From contig VZTG01004474.1 of the NCBI GenBank assembly GCA_013397845.1, positions 276,886 to 340,885 on the forward strand: a stretch of 64,000 bases of DNA, in the 5' to 3' direction. A model generated the notes under the pieces. That model had not been told where the DNA came from. It did not search any database and saw nothing but the letters and a program-made list of their open reading frames with translations. This DNA is from Melanocharis versteri (Eukaryota; Chordata; Aves; Passeriformes; Melanocharitidae). Positions 37,701 to 50,500 of this stretch are shown piece by piece (the first letter of the stretch is position 1; each line of letters starts with the position of its first letter). Made by a program: the position numbers and the translations under genes.

Positions 37701-40492
37701 CCAAGGAAGAAAGAAGAATACTAAAATGTCTAGAAGTGAGTGAATTGCAGATGTTCAACTGTAAAAAATCTTTCTAAATATAAAAATATTTTTGGCCATG
37801 AAACCTATGGCTAATTATCACTGCTAGCTTTAAATTGCAAGAGAGGAATGTAACATGTTAGGCAAGACCACTGAGCGAGGAAAGCAAATATAGGTGGCTC
37901 AGTGAAAGTAGCTGCTATGTAAAGAACATGTAAAAATTAATTAACTTAAAAGAAGTTGTATAACTTCATAAAACTGTGATGAAGAATGTATTTGAGCTAG
38001 CTATGGTGGGTTTTTTGTTTCATTGTAACAAATACCTATACAATAAATACTTATTTTCCATTTCCACACGGTTAGTTTGTATTTCCTGACATAATGCTGT
38101 ATATACAAGAAATTATGTCAGTACAGAAATTTAAATGAGAATGCTACTTAAACTCAGTGGTGTAGTGAAAGATGGTGGCAATGAAATTTCTATATTTTTG
38201 TTTTCCTGGTGAAATTTTCTGTGCATCATCTATGAGCAAGATAAGTTCCTCAGGTAAAATTTACAGCGATGAGATATAAATGATCCTCACTTCACTGATG
38301 GAGAAAAAGAGAGAGAAGGTTAAATATTGAAAGCAGTGAACCAAACTTCATGAAGAGCAGGATTTACTAATACAGGATCCTAAACCTGGATATGACCAGA
38401 GACTAGAGACAGAGAATAGCGCTGTTGCAAGAATACATTCTCCTAAGAAGGAGACAGTCTCCCAGATTAAGTCCTCTCTTACTTTCAGTCTTGGATTATT
38501 CTCAGAATATGTGTCGAAAAGGGATACAACTGCTATGTGGAATTCCTAGTTTGTAGTAAGGGAGATAGTTTGCTAATCATCAAGTAAAAGTAGATGGTAA
38601 TAGCCAAGAATTATGAACTGACATGTTTCCAAAACACTTTTTCCTAAGAAACTTTGTGAAGAATGAGCTTTTCTGCAGCACAAATCTCTTGGAATGATTT
38701 TTTTTTTAATACCTGTCTCATGCTGGAGGAAGAAAAAAACACCTTTTTAGTATAGTGCAGAAGTGGCTCAGAGTGGCTCAGATTATGTCCTACACAATTA
38801 CAGCCTCATTACCTATATAAAAGTTTTTTAATCAAACTTGGGCTTTCCAATGCACACAAAAGATGTTGCCTACCGTAGGGCACTGGTTCATAGCACTGTG
38901 TGGTGTGCTGGTGATGAAAAATCTGAGCAAAATTAGTGGCTCTGAAAGGTCTTTGAACCATTGCCAGTATGTTTTCCTTTTGACAAACTATGTCAGTTTA
39001 TCAAACTATCTCCCTTGATATATTTCCATAATGATTAATTGAGGAAAAATGTCTTCAGAGCTTTCTTAAGAAATGTAAAATGGGATTCACTGACGCACTA
39101 ACTCACCTAATTTACTATTAATGCAGAAGGGGGGTGAAATAAAGTTATCTACCTTCTTCTGTTTGAATGAGGCAAAGTAGATCAAACTTTGTCACTATTA
39201 ATACCATTTCCTAGTGCCTTTGTGTTGCACTGATTCAAATTCAAATGCCTCTGAAACTCCTCTTGACATAGTAACTACTACTTGTCACAAATTATTATTA
39301 AAACTAATACTCATTTTATAATACCTGTCACAATTTTGAAAGTTAAGTTCCTTAAATATTAAATATTCTGACAGTTGAAAAAATAAACTCAATTGCTCCT
39401 TCTCTTCTAAGATCATACATGTTTTCTTAATTGATACTCAGTTTCAGAATATCTTAAAATTAAGATTATACCTTCCTACAAAATTAAGCTTATTCTACCT
39501 TTGAGGTCGCTGAAGTAATTGCTACACCCACATCCCTTAGAAAGTTCTGTCTGACTGAAGAATTTATGTAGCTCTTTTTATGTTCTACCTCAAAAGTTGC
39601 TGAAATTTTTTAGTAGTTTTTATTTCCATTGACAGAGCTCTGCATGCCACCTGTGAAATACTACTTAGAAAACATAACTTCCCTACATGGATAAGCCAAA
39701 ATATACTTGTTATGTCTATACTTATTTCTGGAAATTACTCAGATAAATTAATCTAATTTTTCAGATTTTAAGAGGCAAGACTTCTTCATTCGTTTCTTAA
39801 CAGCAAAAGTAACTTAGAGGTTTCACAATCAGATGCCATTCATGGATCTTTTCAGTCTTTATTCAAACAGTACATCTCATGATATATTCTTGTGAGTGAG
39901 AAGTTCTGATATCAGGCCCTCGAAAATGTGTCTCTTAGTTATTCTCTCACACTGTTTCCTGAAACCTGGTCAAGAGCTTCCCTAACAATCCAGAAAATCA
40001 TGGCTTATATGTTCTGAAGGAAGGGGTAGTACTGACGACCTTCAGAGTTTATATAGTGCAACAGATTTGGTTTTGTCGTAATATATGGAGATAAGTACTG
40101 TTTTCCACAAAGAGGACGTAATTCAGAAGAGTTCTTTGAAGGGGAAATATTGGTTTTGATTCCATGAAATATATATGAGAGTCCATTCTGTTTCTGTTCT
40201 TTTTTTTTTTTTTTAATATTGAACTTAACCTATCTCTGTCAGTTTGTGACATACGAAGACAAGACCAGAAAACAGCTAAGAAGCTGTATTATTATAATAC
40301 ATGAAGTTGTATTATGTAAGAGTATTCCTTAGTTTTCATCAGTTCATCTTAGTAGTTAGGACAGCTTCAGCTAAAACTTGGTTTCCTAGATACAACTTAT
40401 ATTATTTAAATCATACTAAAACAGAAGGACAATTGTGAAGACATCAAATGATTTCCTATGAAATCCAGTTATGGAAGGATACTGAACCGTGA

Positions 40493-40512
40493 CACTGTCC
40501 TGAAGGACAGTG
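40493..40512. repeat. Perfect 8-bp hairpin with tetraloop
   Basis: cactgtcc and ggacagtg flank tgaa. Isolated, and may be chance. Confidence 0.8.
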
Positions 40513-40755
40513 ATGGAGTCCTTTTATACACTGATAAAGTGACAGGTCACAACCACTTTTAGCCCTCTCCAAATCAGTAATGTCTCTTTCATGCAGGAAG
40601 TAACAGCGTACTAGAAGTCTTAAGATTCCCCAACTATTAAAAGCCCCTTGATTTAGTAATCTTTAAAGAGGTATTTCTCTGATCTTACACTTTGGCTGAA
40701 TGCACTATGTCCTGCTAACTTGCCAATCTTAAAATCAGAAGGAGAGGAGACTGCG

Positions 40756-40898
40756 GAGATGAAAACACCAGTTGGTTAGAGCATGGTGCTAATAGCTCCA
40801 AGGATGCAGGTTTGATCCGTTTATGGACCATTCACTTAAGAGGTGGACTTGATGGTCCTTGTGGGTCTCTTCCAATATGAAATATTCTGCGATTCTGT
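40756..40898 (+). mobile_element. tRNA-Ile-derived SINE with CR1-like tail (second copy)
   Basis: The sense-oriented head contains gttggttagagcatggtgct followed by aatag, where aat sits at the anticodon position (tRNA-Ile AAT). A degenerate B box (ggtttgatccg) follows. The tail cttgatggtccttgtgggtc leads to the CR1-like end gcgattctgt. The first bases of the tRNA head are diverged. It is the same family as the copy at 8931-9070, in the opposite orientation. The exact 5' edge is uncertain. Confidence 0.85.
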
Positions 40899-41587
40899 TT
40901 CCAAGGCTGTACAGTTTGAGACCAGTGAGACATGGGTCTTTCTTCAGGCAATAACAACTCTTTTCAAAGAGCTGAGCTTTCCTGCACTGAGTGCTCTTTT
41001 GGTGTTTTAGGTGTTAAGATTGGTTGTTTTGTAGAACAGTTTTAAATATAGGTAATATGTAAGACTAAAAGACTTTCAAGTCCTGATAATATTTTCATAG
41101 GAAATAATAGGACTTTGCTTAGATCACATCAGGCAGAATGGAAGCTTCATATAAACTTTGTCAGGGAGGTTCTCCTGAGAAGTCACAAAGTTCAGAAAGA
41201 AACACTGCTTTATAAACTCCTTCTTAGAGAGGAATCTAGGTGCAGCGGGATCCATCCTAGTCCCAGACTTAGTCAAAAGTTTATGTCTGTTTATGTAGGT
41301 GTAATTCAGCCTTTATGTAACTTTTTCCAACAGGAGTAAGAACAGCAAACCAAACATATTTATATGAATAAAGAATGTTATTTGTTGAAATGGATGATGA
41401 TAATGAGTAGACTAAAAAACTTTAATCAGAGTGACTTCCTGCACAATGTATTTATGACTACTGTTCTGGTGCATTACTTTTTTTAAGCAATATTGAAGTA
41501 ATTATATTAAGACCAGCAAAATGATTATTAACAGGAGATTTATGTTACTCAACCATACCAATGAACCTGAGCAACTCTTCCATTCAG

Positions 41588-41660
41588 CCTCAAGGAGTAA
41601 CCTTGAGGGGGTGTCCCCACTCAAGGGAGGAAACTCCATATACACTCCTAGAAGGAGTGT
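41588..41660. repeat. Cluster of three hairpins, two mutually exclusive
   Basis: Hairpin 1: cctcaagg (41588-41595) with ccttgagg (41601-41608), loop of 5. Hairpin 2 reuses the same right arm: ccttgag (41601-41607) with ctcaagg (41620-41626), plus an inner ggg/ccc. Hairpin 3: acactcct (41642-41649) with aggagtgt (41653-41660), loop aga. All are perfect in the outer stem. The sequence is less AT-rich than its surroundings and could be part of an unrecognised transposon. Confidence 0.8.
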
Positions 41661-41999
41661 GTTGCAAGTTCCTGCTGTAAGAGGAGGGACTGGGCTTTCA
41701 TCGTATAAGGTGATTGGCTGTCATTCATATGTTCCAAGCCAGCTGTGTCAGCTCAGCAGCCTTTAGTTCAGCACCTTCAGATAAATTATGAGTATTATCA
41801 CTTGTTGGCTCCTTTATAGGGATGTCTGTATGCTGCATCCTCAGTGGTGTGAGTTTCTGTTGGGAAATGTTCTTCACATCCTTGGAATATTTAGCTTTGA
41901 GATTGATGTGTCAGGCTGGCCTCAGTGTTCTTTAACAATGAAAAGAGTGTAACCCCTCCCCTCCACCTGTAATCAATAAGTTTTGCAAATATGCTGAAG

Positions 42000-44900
42000 T
42001 TCAAGTTGTTTTATCTCCATTTAGGCAGAACATCCTGCTGCAGATCAAAGGCAGAAGATGAAGAGCTATCAAAAATATGGTTGAAAATTACTATACAGAA
42101 ATTTTATATATGAAGCAGTGACTGCAGAACTGGGTTCTGATCAAGCTGTCCCTCTCAGGCTCCTTCAATCCATGTTAAAAAAAAATGATTCTATGCCCTG
42201 TATTTCTTATTCATAGCTCAAGGTCCCTCATCTCTTCTCAGGTTTACTTGCCACGGTTTATCCCTGGTTTCAAATTTTGAGGCTTTTGTCCATGTCTTTT
42301 ATCACTGAAATATGGCTCAGAACAGCATTGCTGTGATAGCTTTCACATGGCCTTTCTGAAAAATGGGCCGAGTTGTGATTTATGCTCTTTGGTATCTTTG
42401 GCTATTTAGGTTCTTCTTGATAATTACTTTTCTTGCACTTTGCTAGGCTATAAATGGGAATTTCTAATCGTATGAGCTCTATGTCCTGAATTGCCTCATT
42501 CAAACAGAATTAAAATGTAAAAGACAAGGGGTATACCACAGCAGTACTATTACTCTAGACACTTTTTTAAGGGGCCAAGAAGGTTGTCAGCTGCTAGCAA
42601 TGCATCAACACTATTTATCAGATACTGCCCCCCACTCCCCACCTCCACTATCTGTCAATAAGCTTAAAGAACAAAACCCTTGGACTTTTTATCAAAGTAT
42701 ACACCTACAGTTTTTTAATTCTCAGTTTGTGAAAGAGGATGCCTTTCAGCTTAAGAAATGAAATAGTGTCATATTTTGGTACTTAAGGGGTTTTGGATGC
42801 TGTAAAACAGTTCATTTGACTTTCTAAAACCTTAGAAGACTCAGTTGTCAATTACTTGCATGCGGAAAATCTGCTTCTGTAATAAGTGCAGTCAAATTCA
42901 TCCCTAGTGCAACTTTATTGACTTGAAATTAAAATCAGCTTCTGTTAAATAATCCATGTGGGAAATACACAGTTTGATTAATCAAAGGAAAGCATCCTTT
43001 CTGATGTGTGTTAGTTTTAAACCTGAACTTTTGCTAATATACCATTCTTGCAATTATTGCAATTAAATATACAGAAAGTTGACAGAATTTAAGAGTGGTA
43101 TAAATGCTGGTGCTGGCTAGATGGTCTGATGAACTACACGTGAAGAAGCAGATGTCAAGGCACGAATGAGTGTGAGCTGTTGTTGTTTAGATAACAACAT
43201 AGGCAATCATAGTCATAGAGACAGATAAGCAAGGAGTGGGGTGCTGTTCACACAAAGGGGAAGTCTTTAAATCAGTTTCTATTCTATGTAGTTCAGAGTT
43301 TTTAACATGAAGCAAAAGTACCCTGGCACCTTGATAACTACAGAGAGCAAGTTTGAAAAGCTTAAGTATGACCTCATAAATTTTCTGCCAGCAGGGTTAA
43401 AGTTTTATACCGGATGTAGCACTCCAAGTTGACTGTAGCAATACTCAGGTATTTTCTACCCTGGATTTGAGTTTTTGGACCTTCTCTTCAGTTATTTCTG
43501 GTTTTGTTCTCTTGTAGCTATTTGTTAACTTTGCTAACTTTTTTTCTATTTTCAATGTTAGTGATAATGGTATTGTGAAGCTAAGGAAATATGAAAATAG
43601 AAGCTCTTTAAACACATATCCTAGCAGACAGGAACCAGGATAATGCAATAACACCCATTCAGTGTTGTGATCTGTTTATATTGATGGTCATGGGAGAGGG
43701 CAGAGGATGTTTAACCTCCAGAAGCAAAAAAGGTAATATAATGGAATTTAAACTATGTATGAAGAGCATAAAAATGGAAGTCTAGAAATACGGGGTATCT
43801 GAAGGAAAGTCTTCTGCTAGAAGTTTAGTGCATAAGTCCAGGACAGATTACGGGCTGCAGTCTTGTTTATAGTTTGGCAGTTGTAGTGATGAAGAAATTG
43901 CTGACTGAACTAATGAATGGTGCCACCTTGTATAACTCCCACAGAAGAGCACTGTGCATTGCCTGGAGTGAATATGTGAGGAAACTCTAATATATTTCAC
44001 TTAATTGACTTGAAAATAGATGTTATAATATTGTAGAAACAGAAATCAAGAGTAATGGAATTTCATAGGCAAAATTTGAAATACGAAGGATGCATGATTG
44101 CTTAGATTTTAAATCTGGCACAAATTAATCAATTTTAATACATTAAAAATATCAAAAGCTTAGGAATTTTTTCAATCATTCAGTAATCAATTTATTGATG
44201 AATATCACATAAAATGAAGGAGGCTGTTTATCAATTAATATGTATAAGTGACTGATGGAAATTCTAAACTTTAATTTAATTGCTGCTAGGCTGAATGAAC
44301 CAAATCTCCCAGTCACCATAGATCCTCCATTTACTTATGAGCCATCAAGTAAGCTGGCAAGTTCTTACTAAAATGGAATTGAAAGACAGAGATTCATGAG
44401 TTAAGAAAGGGAGTTACTACTTCAGAAAAAATATTGCTAAATGTGTGCAGTAAAAGAATGTACTTTTAAAAATAGCAAACATTTTACAAGCCCTGATATT
44501 TAAAAAAAAATAATAGGAGGAATAATAAGCAAGATGAAAAGATTTTATGTATTATCTGTGTCTTCAACTTCAAGTCAGCATGTTCTTCACAAAAAGGAAC
44601 TGTGTAATGCTTGGGGTTTTTAACAGAAACAAAGCATGGATCTTACATGCTTGGGCAGCTTGAATGTAGATTTTTGGTATGTTGCATACAAATAATCTCA
44701 ATATTGACATGAGACGGTGGAAAAAAGAAAGAGTTAAAAACCTCCTGAGATAGAATTCAAAAAAAGGAACTCTACAAACAGATTGTCTCCCCTTTGAAAA
44801 TTATTTTTCTGATTTGCTGTTAGTTCACAACAAAAGATGTTTCATCAGTCACTGTAGAACATACATTCAGATGTAATTGAAGAAAACACGCTTTACATAA

Positions 44901-46830
44901 AAGACACTGACAAAAAAAGGAGATAAAGAGATAGAGAAATAAACTGAAGACTTCAAAGTCAATAATTCAGGAAGTTTAGAGATGACAAAATTATGTAAAC
45001 ATTAGTTTACATAATTCCTTAGTGACAAAATTCCTGTAAACCTTAGTCTACCCCTGTGTGTTCATACATTTTGGCACAGCCATGTATCTGCATCCCTATG
45101 AGAAGCTCTTTAGGACCTCTCCAGATCTTCCCAGAAACATCCACACCATGCAGCATGAAATCTGAAAAACAAGATCCTTTTGACATCTGTTATGCAGCCA
45201 ACTTCTGTGCATCACCATGCCCAGATGTGTGCTACAGCCAAAAGCGACTACAATTTGGTACACTCATTAATCTTACTGCAAGGACAGGACACACTACAGA
45301 GTGCTGGATGAGAAGCTAACATGCTCTACTAGTGTTTCCTGCAGGACTGGGCAAATATTTTGTATCTGTGATGCTTCAGGTGGCAGTCAGATGCTGGAGG
45401 GACAGCTGGCTGCTAGATAGTCAGGCAGGAGAGCTCATGAAGAGCCTTTGACAGATGAAAGTGTCATGTGAACCAGTGTCATGGTGCTTCAGGAAGCATG
45501 TTTCAGCTTCTAGCTGCTGGTCCAGACTGTGGCTTCGTACAGGCTGTTGGAGATTCCATGCTGCTTCTGCTCGGTGGTTATCCTTTATGGATCTTATGTT
45601 GCATTAGTCAGTACAGGGCTAATAGATGACTTCTGGGACTGCATTTTAACTGTAATCCCTCAAATCAAATAGCCCTAACATTAGAACACTGTGTATCTGT
45701 GTATCTTTCTCTTCTTTCCATAGGATGTAGTGCAGCATGATGAGGGGGTATAGAGTACCTGGTGGCATGCCTTGCAAAAACTTCTGGAAAATACAGTACT
45801 AAAGACAGGAGTACTTACCTCTGGCTAGCATCAAGTCGTACTGCCATAACAGACTGCTTTTCAGGCATTTTTTTTGACATCCTTCTAACTTCCATGACTT
45901 CATTCTGAATAAAGTTCTGCAGTCATCAAGTGAAGATGTTTTGTCTCGGAAGGGATTTGCAGATTATGTACTCAGCACAGTCTGCCAGACTGCTCCTGTT
46001 GACTAAAATTCAACCCCACCTTTCAAGTGGAAAGTTCAAAAATGTCACCAAACTTAGCATGGTGACACGTAATTCTAAGAAGGTTTTGGATAACACAGCA
46101 CGGCAGAATGTTGCTGTGTCTGTAAACGTTCGTGCATGAACTGAGGGTTTGGTAGTTAAGTTGGCAGTTAAGTCACAGATACAGTATATGATGTGAATGT
46201 GGAACACTGCCCATACATGCATAAAATTGGATTGTGGCTAACTGATTGTTGTGGGAGCTAGATATATCTGTTCTGGTTCCGTGTATGCTTTAAGAACTTT
46301 TCAAGGTGCCTCTTGCACTGTGTTTTTTCAGAATTAGATCTAAATCTGTCCTTAAATAATGGACATTTTCAATTTTTATTGCACCATTCTCTGATAAAAC
46401 TCACCAGATGCCATGTCTGAATTCTTGCATATTTTGCAGTGTAGTTCCGTAAACCAATGTCTTTTCTTATGAGTTTGTTTGATACCTACCCTTGACCTTT
46501 TCCACCCAACTTTACAGGCAAGCTATTAGCATGATCTGAGTAAATAAAAACAAACAAAGGAAGACAAAGGAGCACTGAATTGGTATGATTTCTTCCTTTT
46601 AATCTTTCTGCTTAGTCAAAATACTGGAGGTTTAGCTCTACGTTTTGGGTGAAATTTTTTCTTCACAGACAGGTGCGCCTGTGGTCGAAACTGCATGTGT
46701 ATACCTCACACTGTCGCAACCATTTTGCTTACAAATTTCTGGGTTGTTTTAAGGAGCATGTGCAAATTTGTCATCTAACTATGCTTTATTGCTTCATATG
46801 CAGATTTATATATCTAGGCATCACGGAGCA
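42000..46830. other. Intronic stretch with no recognised feature
   Basis: AT-rich, unique-looking sequence. The slightly GC-richer patch at 45.06-45.6 kb contains an 87-codon frame with no recognisable motif. No repeat family identified. Confidence 0.5.
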
Positions 46831-46890
46831 GAATCATGCAGAATCATTGAGATTAGACAGAACCTCTGGAGGTCTACTAGTCTACATAAA
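46831..46890 (-). mobile_element. CR1 3' tail fragment
   Basis: The minus-strand CR1 terminus is recognised from gaatcatgcagaatcattg followed by acctctggaggtctactag. About 60 bp long and diverged. Confidence 0.65.
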
Positions 46891-47135
46891 ATGAAATTGA
46901 GATGTATAAAATAAAAAGACAAAATTCCGATTTTTTTGCTTGAAGAGTCTAGTAGCGAAAAATTACTCTGTAAAATTTATAGTAGAATTTAGAGACAAAG
47001 AAAAGAGTGTGAATCAATTCCTAATAATTTATAATAGTTATGCTTGGTTACAAATATCTAGTAATCTAGTATAAATTTTCAGAGTACTTGCTAGATAATA
47101 CCCAAATAATTTTGATGCAACTATATCTTGAATTA

Positions 47136-47222
47136 GAATCAGAGAATCATTGAATGGTTTGATGAGTTGGAAAGGACCTCTAACAATCATTGAGTTTGAA
47201 AATCCTACATTGGAGAAGGACA
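47136..47222 (-). mobile_element. CR1 3' tail fragment next to exon 3
   Basis: The sequence agaatcagagaatcattgaa, then gagttggaaaggacctct, is the typical reverse complement of the CR1 3' UTR. It ends about 114 bp upstream of the exon 3 start, outside the polypyrimidine tract. Confidence 0.75.
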
Positions 47223-47335
47223 TTTTTAATGAGATAATGTTGCTCAAATGAACTAGTTTATTTTTGCATATACAAGTTTTGTGTTAACTTGCTTATTTTT
47301 AGGAATATTTTTCATTCTTTTTCGTTCTTTTTCAG

Positions 47336-47529
47336 GTGCTGGTGGCTGGTCTCCACTTGTGTCCAATAAATATCAATGGCTTCAGATTGATCTTGGTGAA
47401 AGAACGGAGATTACTGCTGTTGCTACTCAAGGTGGTTACGGGAGCTCAGACTGGGTAACAAGCTACCTTCTGATGTTCAGTGACAGTGGGCGAAACTGGA
47501 AGCAATATCGTCAAGAAGAAAGCATTTGG
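47336..47529 (+). CDS. CNTNAP4: CNTNAP4-like exon 3 (discoidin domain core)
   Basis: This internal coding exon is 194 nt long. Upstream is a strong acceptor (a T-rich tract ending tttttcag); the donor is gtatgt, directly after a TGG codon. The first two bases complete the glycine codon begun by exon 2, then 64 codons run to a phase 0 end. The peptide starts GAGGWSPLVSNKYQWLQIDL and contains the discoidin signatures WLQIDLGER, ITAVATQGGYGSSDWV and LMFSDSGRNWKQYRQEESIW. The SDSG and RQE positions look most like CNTNAP4 among the paralogues I remember. In this family the F5/8C domain forms the membrane-distal extracellular head and is followed by laminin G and EGF repeats. The rest of the domain, ending in its closing cysteine, should be in exon 4, which I do not see. 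The longer open frame around this exon (47281-47556) includes intronic codons on both sides. Confidence 0.95.
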
Positions 47530-50500
47530 GTATGTTCTTTCAATAATGAGAATTAAGTTTCTGCAGAAGACTTAAAGGCGGCTTACTACACATTGTTGCA
47601 AATCTAAGCAAAGCTGTAGAATATAAACAACTACACTAAAAGTGTTTAGATAATTAAACTTACAAAGCAGTTTAGCTCTTGAAAAGATGAAAGACAGTAA
47701 AAAGCAAACAAACATCAAAAATGTAGCCTTAGCAGTACTCCATTAAGGCACAAGGAATTATTCTGAGGATTAAAAATGTACTACAAAATCTCTTTTGTCT
47801 TGCTATGTATGGCAAACTTCTTTTCCCAAAATTATTGATCCCAGTGCGTGAAACTTGGCTTTTAGTTACGGATAAAAAACAAAATAAAACAAAGCAAAAC
47901 AAAACACTTGCTTCATTTTTTGTGGAACACTTAAACTGATTGTGAGACTAAAATGAAACAACCAAAGAAATGAAAACCTTAACCAAGCAGATGCCAGTCT
48001 ATTAAAAAAAAAAAAAAGAAAAGAAATATTTAAGTTTTGATCATCAAATTCCAAGTCTAGTTTCTGATGCTCTAACCTGTTTATCTCTGACTAGCTTTGT
48101 AACTAGTATTGATAATTCATAAGCCATTAACAAGATCATCACCTTCTTTTTGCATGAATTTTAATGAGATCAAAGGATACAATACCAGAGAGATGATGTC
48201 CAAAGTCTACATGAAAAAGTGGATCATATAGTTTTAGAAAAGTGTTGTATCTTTCTTTGATTCCCAATAATTCGCAGCTTGGACTAGAGGAAGAATATTG
48301 GAACTTGTGTTATATTATTGTATCCTGTCAAGTGAATTCTGTTCTCCATGCATAGAGCTGATTAATTTCTAAATTTTTCTAAGCCTTAGACTTCAGTTAT
48401 TTCTTGCTGCAGTTAAACATTAAGTTAAAATGTATTTCATTTTATGCATTTTGATCTTGTTGACTTTTAATTCAAAATGTTCTTGTCACTCTTACTGTCA
48501 AAACCCATCTATGGTGTAATGAGATTATGCAGTGCTTTACTTGTTGCATAATTGTCCTGCTTTTTGAATTTGCTACATACTTCCGCTTCAGATTGTATTT
48601 TCATAACAAAGAGAAATAAATGAGTTTCTAATCCATGTGGCTGTGGGGAGCAAGAAAATCAATCAATTTTCCAAATGTTAAATGAGCATGAGCTGCCACA
48701 GTATTGTCTTTGTTCATCTTAAGACAGACTGATAAAACATATCTGAGAGGTAGGGCAGCTTGATCTCTTCCATGACGGCTCTTTTGAAATCTGATATTGG
48801 TATTGCAAACAGTGACGCAGGTTGTTATTACTTGAATATCGCCACCAGTAAAATATCAAATGAAAGTTCTGAAAAATAGTTAAATGCTGATGCAGACGTT
48901 GGATGAGGGGATTGTTAGATATACAGGAGGGAAAAAGTTGAGCTTCAATTCCATCATATCAAACTGAATAAAAAAATTATTATTTTAATGATTGCAATGC
49001 AGATTGAAGGTATGGCTTGCAGGCAGTAATGCGTGATTCAAAGATGCAAACCATCAGATTCGGCGGCAGTCTATTGATCTCTTTTATGTATCTTTATTTA
49101 GAAGTTCTGCTTCTAGGGGAATATATTTTTCTCTTTTCTAAACTAATACACAGATGTAGTCTTGGAGTGAAACTCTTAAATCTCTATTTATTTTATAGAT
49201 TTTCCCTGACTGTAATCTCTTTATGCTGGCTTCTTAAATGACGTTCTCAAGTTCATTAAGGCAAGAACATCCAACATTTTATGATATCTACTGTGCTACT
49301 GTGTTACTTCTATTCTATTTTTAACTGAGTTGTTGGCCTGTTACAAGGCCACTTACCAGAAGTAACTTTTGGGCTTTTTTTGATACTACTCTGCATTAGA
49401 ATGGTGGAAGATGTCCAGTTCTGAGGGCCCTGTGTTGACGCCTTTACTAGATACAAGGATTTTTACTTTGTAACCCTTTTTTGTTAGTAGAGAAGTAGAG
49501 ATATTTCTCTTGTCTGCAAATTCACTGCTTCCTACTTCCTATTTTTCTTTTCAGAAGTTAGTTTTTAATTGTCTTTGTTTCCTTGTCTTAAGGTTCTGAA
49601 ACTCCTGTCACCATGCAGCTATAACAGTTTTCTCATCCACTGTAAAATTTTTGTAACAGCTGAGGTGAAAGAATACTACCTACACACCTGCAAATTATCT
49701 AGTTATCAAAACTCTCTTAATAGTCTGTGCAGAGGGTGGTTTTTTCCAAGGCTGGCTCCTCTGACCCTAGGTGTCTTTCTTGGGTTGAAATGAACCATGT
49801 AAAACTATTTCACCTTCCCCCACCTATAAAAGACTTCATCGCCTGTTGGTGCTGAATTTGGATGTAAAAATTCTGAAGTTAGGTGAGATTAGCCTCTCTC
49901 CCTTCCCTGCTGCTAAATATTAAATATTTGTTTTCAGTTTTGTCTGTATTGGGAATTGGTTTAGAAGGAATCATGGTGACTGTAGTCTTTACTCATGCAA
50001 TATGTTTTGGTCTCAGTGTTCTAGTTTCCTCATTGTACTGATGACTTAAATGTATGCCTTACTTGCTGTCTTGTAACTGTAGGAAGTTTGTATTTTATGT
50101 AGGTTTTATTTATTGCTTAAAATCCTTTAATTACTAGAGGTGTTTTTGAAAGACTAGCTCCGTTATATTTAATTCCTAGGACTCCTCTCACTGTAGATAA
50201 AGTATAGTTAAGTATTGTTAGGTATAGGTTCTACTATATATTTTTTCTTATTTCAACAACACATTCTGATTTCTGTCCTCAGTGATATTACTGTCACTAT
50301 CTTTTTAAAGTTGACTGTAAGTATTTTCTGTCCTGTTCTTGATATTTACTGTAAGATTTTTCAGTCAGAACTTAGTAGGATCAATATTTATATCTCTTTA
50401 AGGAATTGTTACAGTTCTTCTCAAGATACAATTCTCAAGTGAAATAGTTGTTATTAGTGGTAAAACACATGTTTTTGCACAAAAATAATTCCCTTTGGTA

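Larger units (their letters stand above)
23961..40755. other. Long repeat-poor intronic stretch
   Basis: About 16.8 kb of AT-rich intron 2. I recognise no CR1, LTR, SINE, RNA gene or coding exon here. The longest open frames (29802-30200 on +, 37241-37594 and 25554-25883 on -) have low-complexity compositions and no familiar motif. Small repeats: a CA/TA tract at 34730-34756 and an AAAC-rich patch near 32547-32576. Confidence 0.5.
18647..47335 (+). other. CNTNAP4: CNTNAP4 intron 2 (complete, about 28.7 kb)
   Basis: The intron is bounded by gtgagt at the 5' end and tttttcag at the 3' end, joining phase 1 codons. It holds microsatellites, a tRNA-Ile-type SINE near 40.8 kb, a hairpin cluster near 41.6 kb and two CR1 tails in its last 500 bp. 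The remainder, including the long stretches 24-40 kb and 42-46.8 kb, shows no recognisable gene, RNA or transposon. Very long 5' introns are usual for this gene family. Confidence 0.85.
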
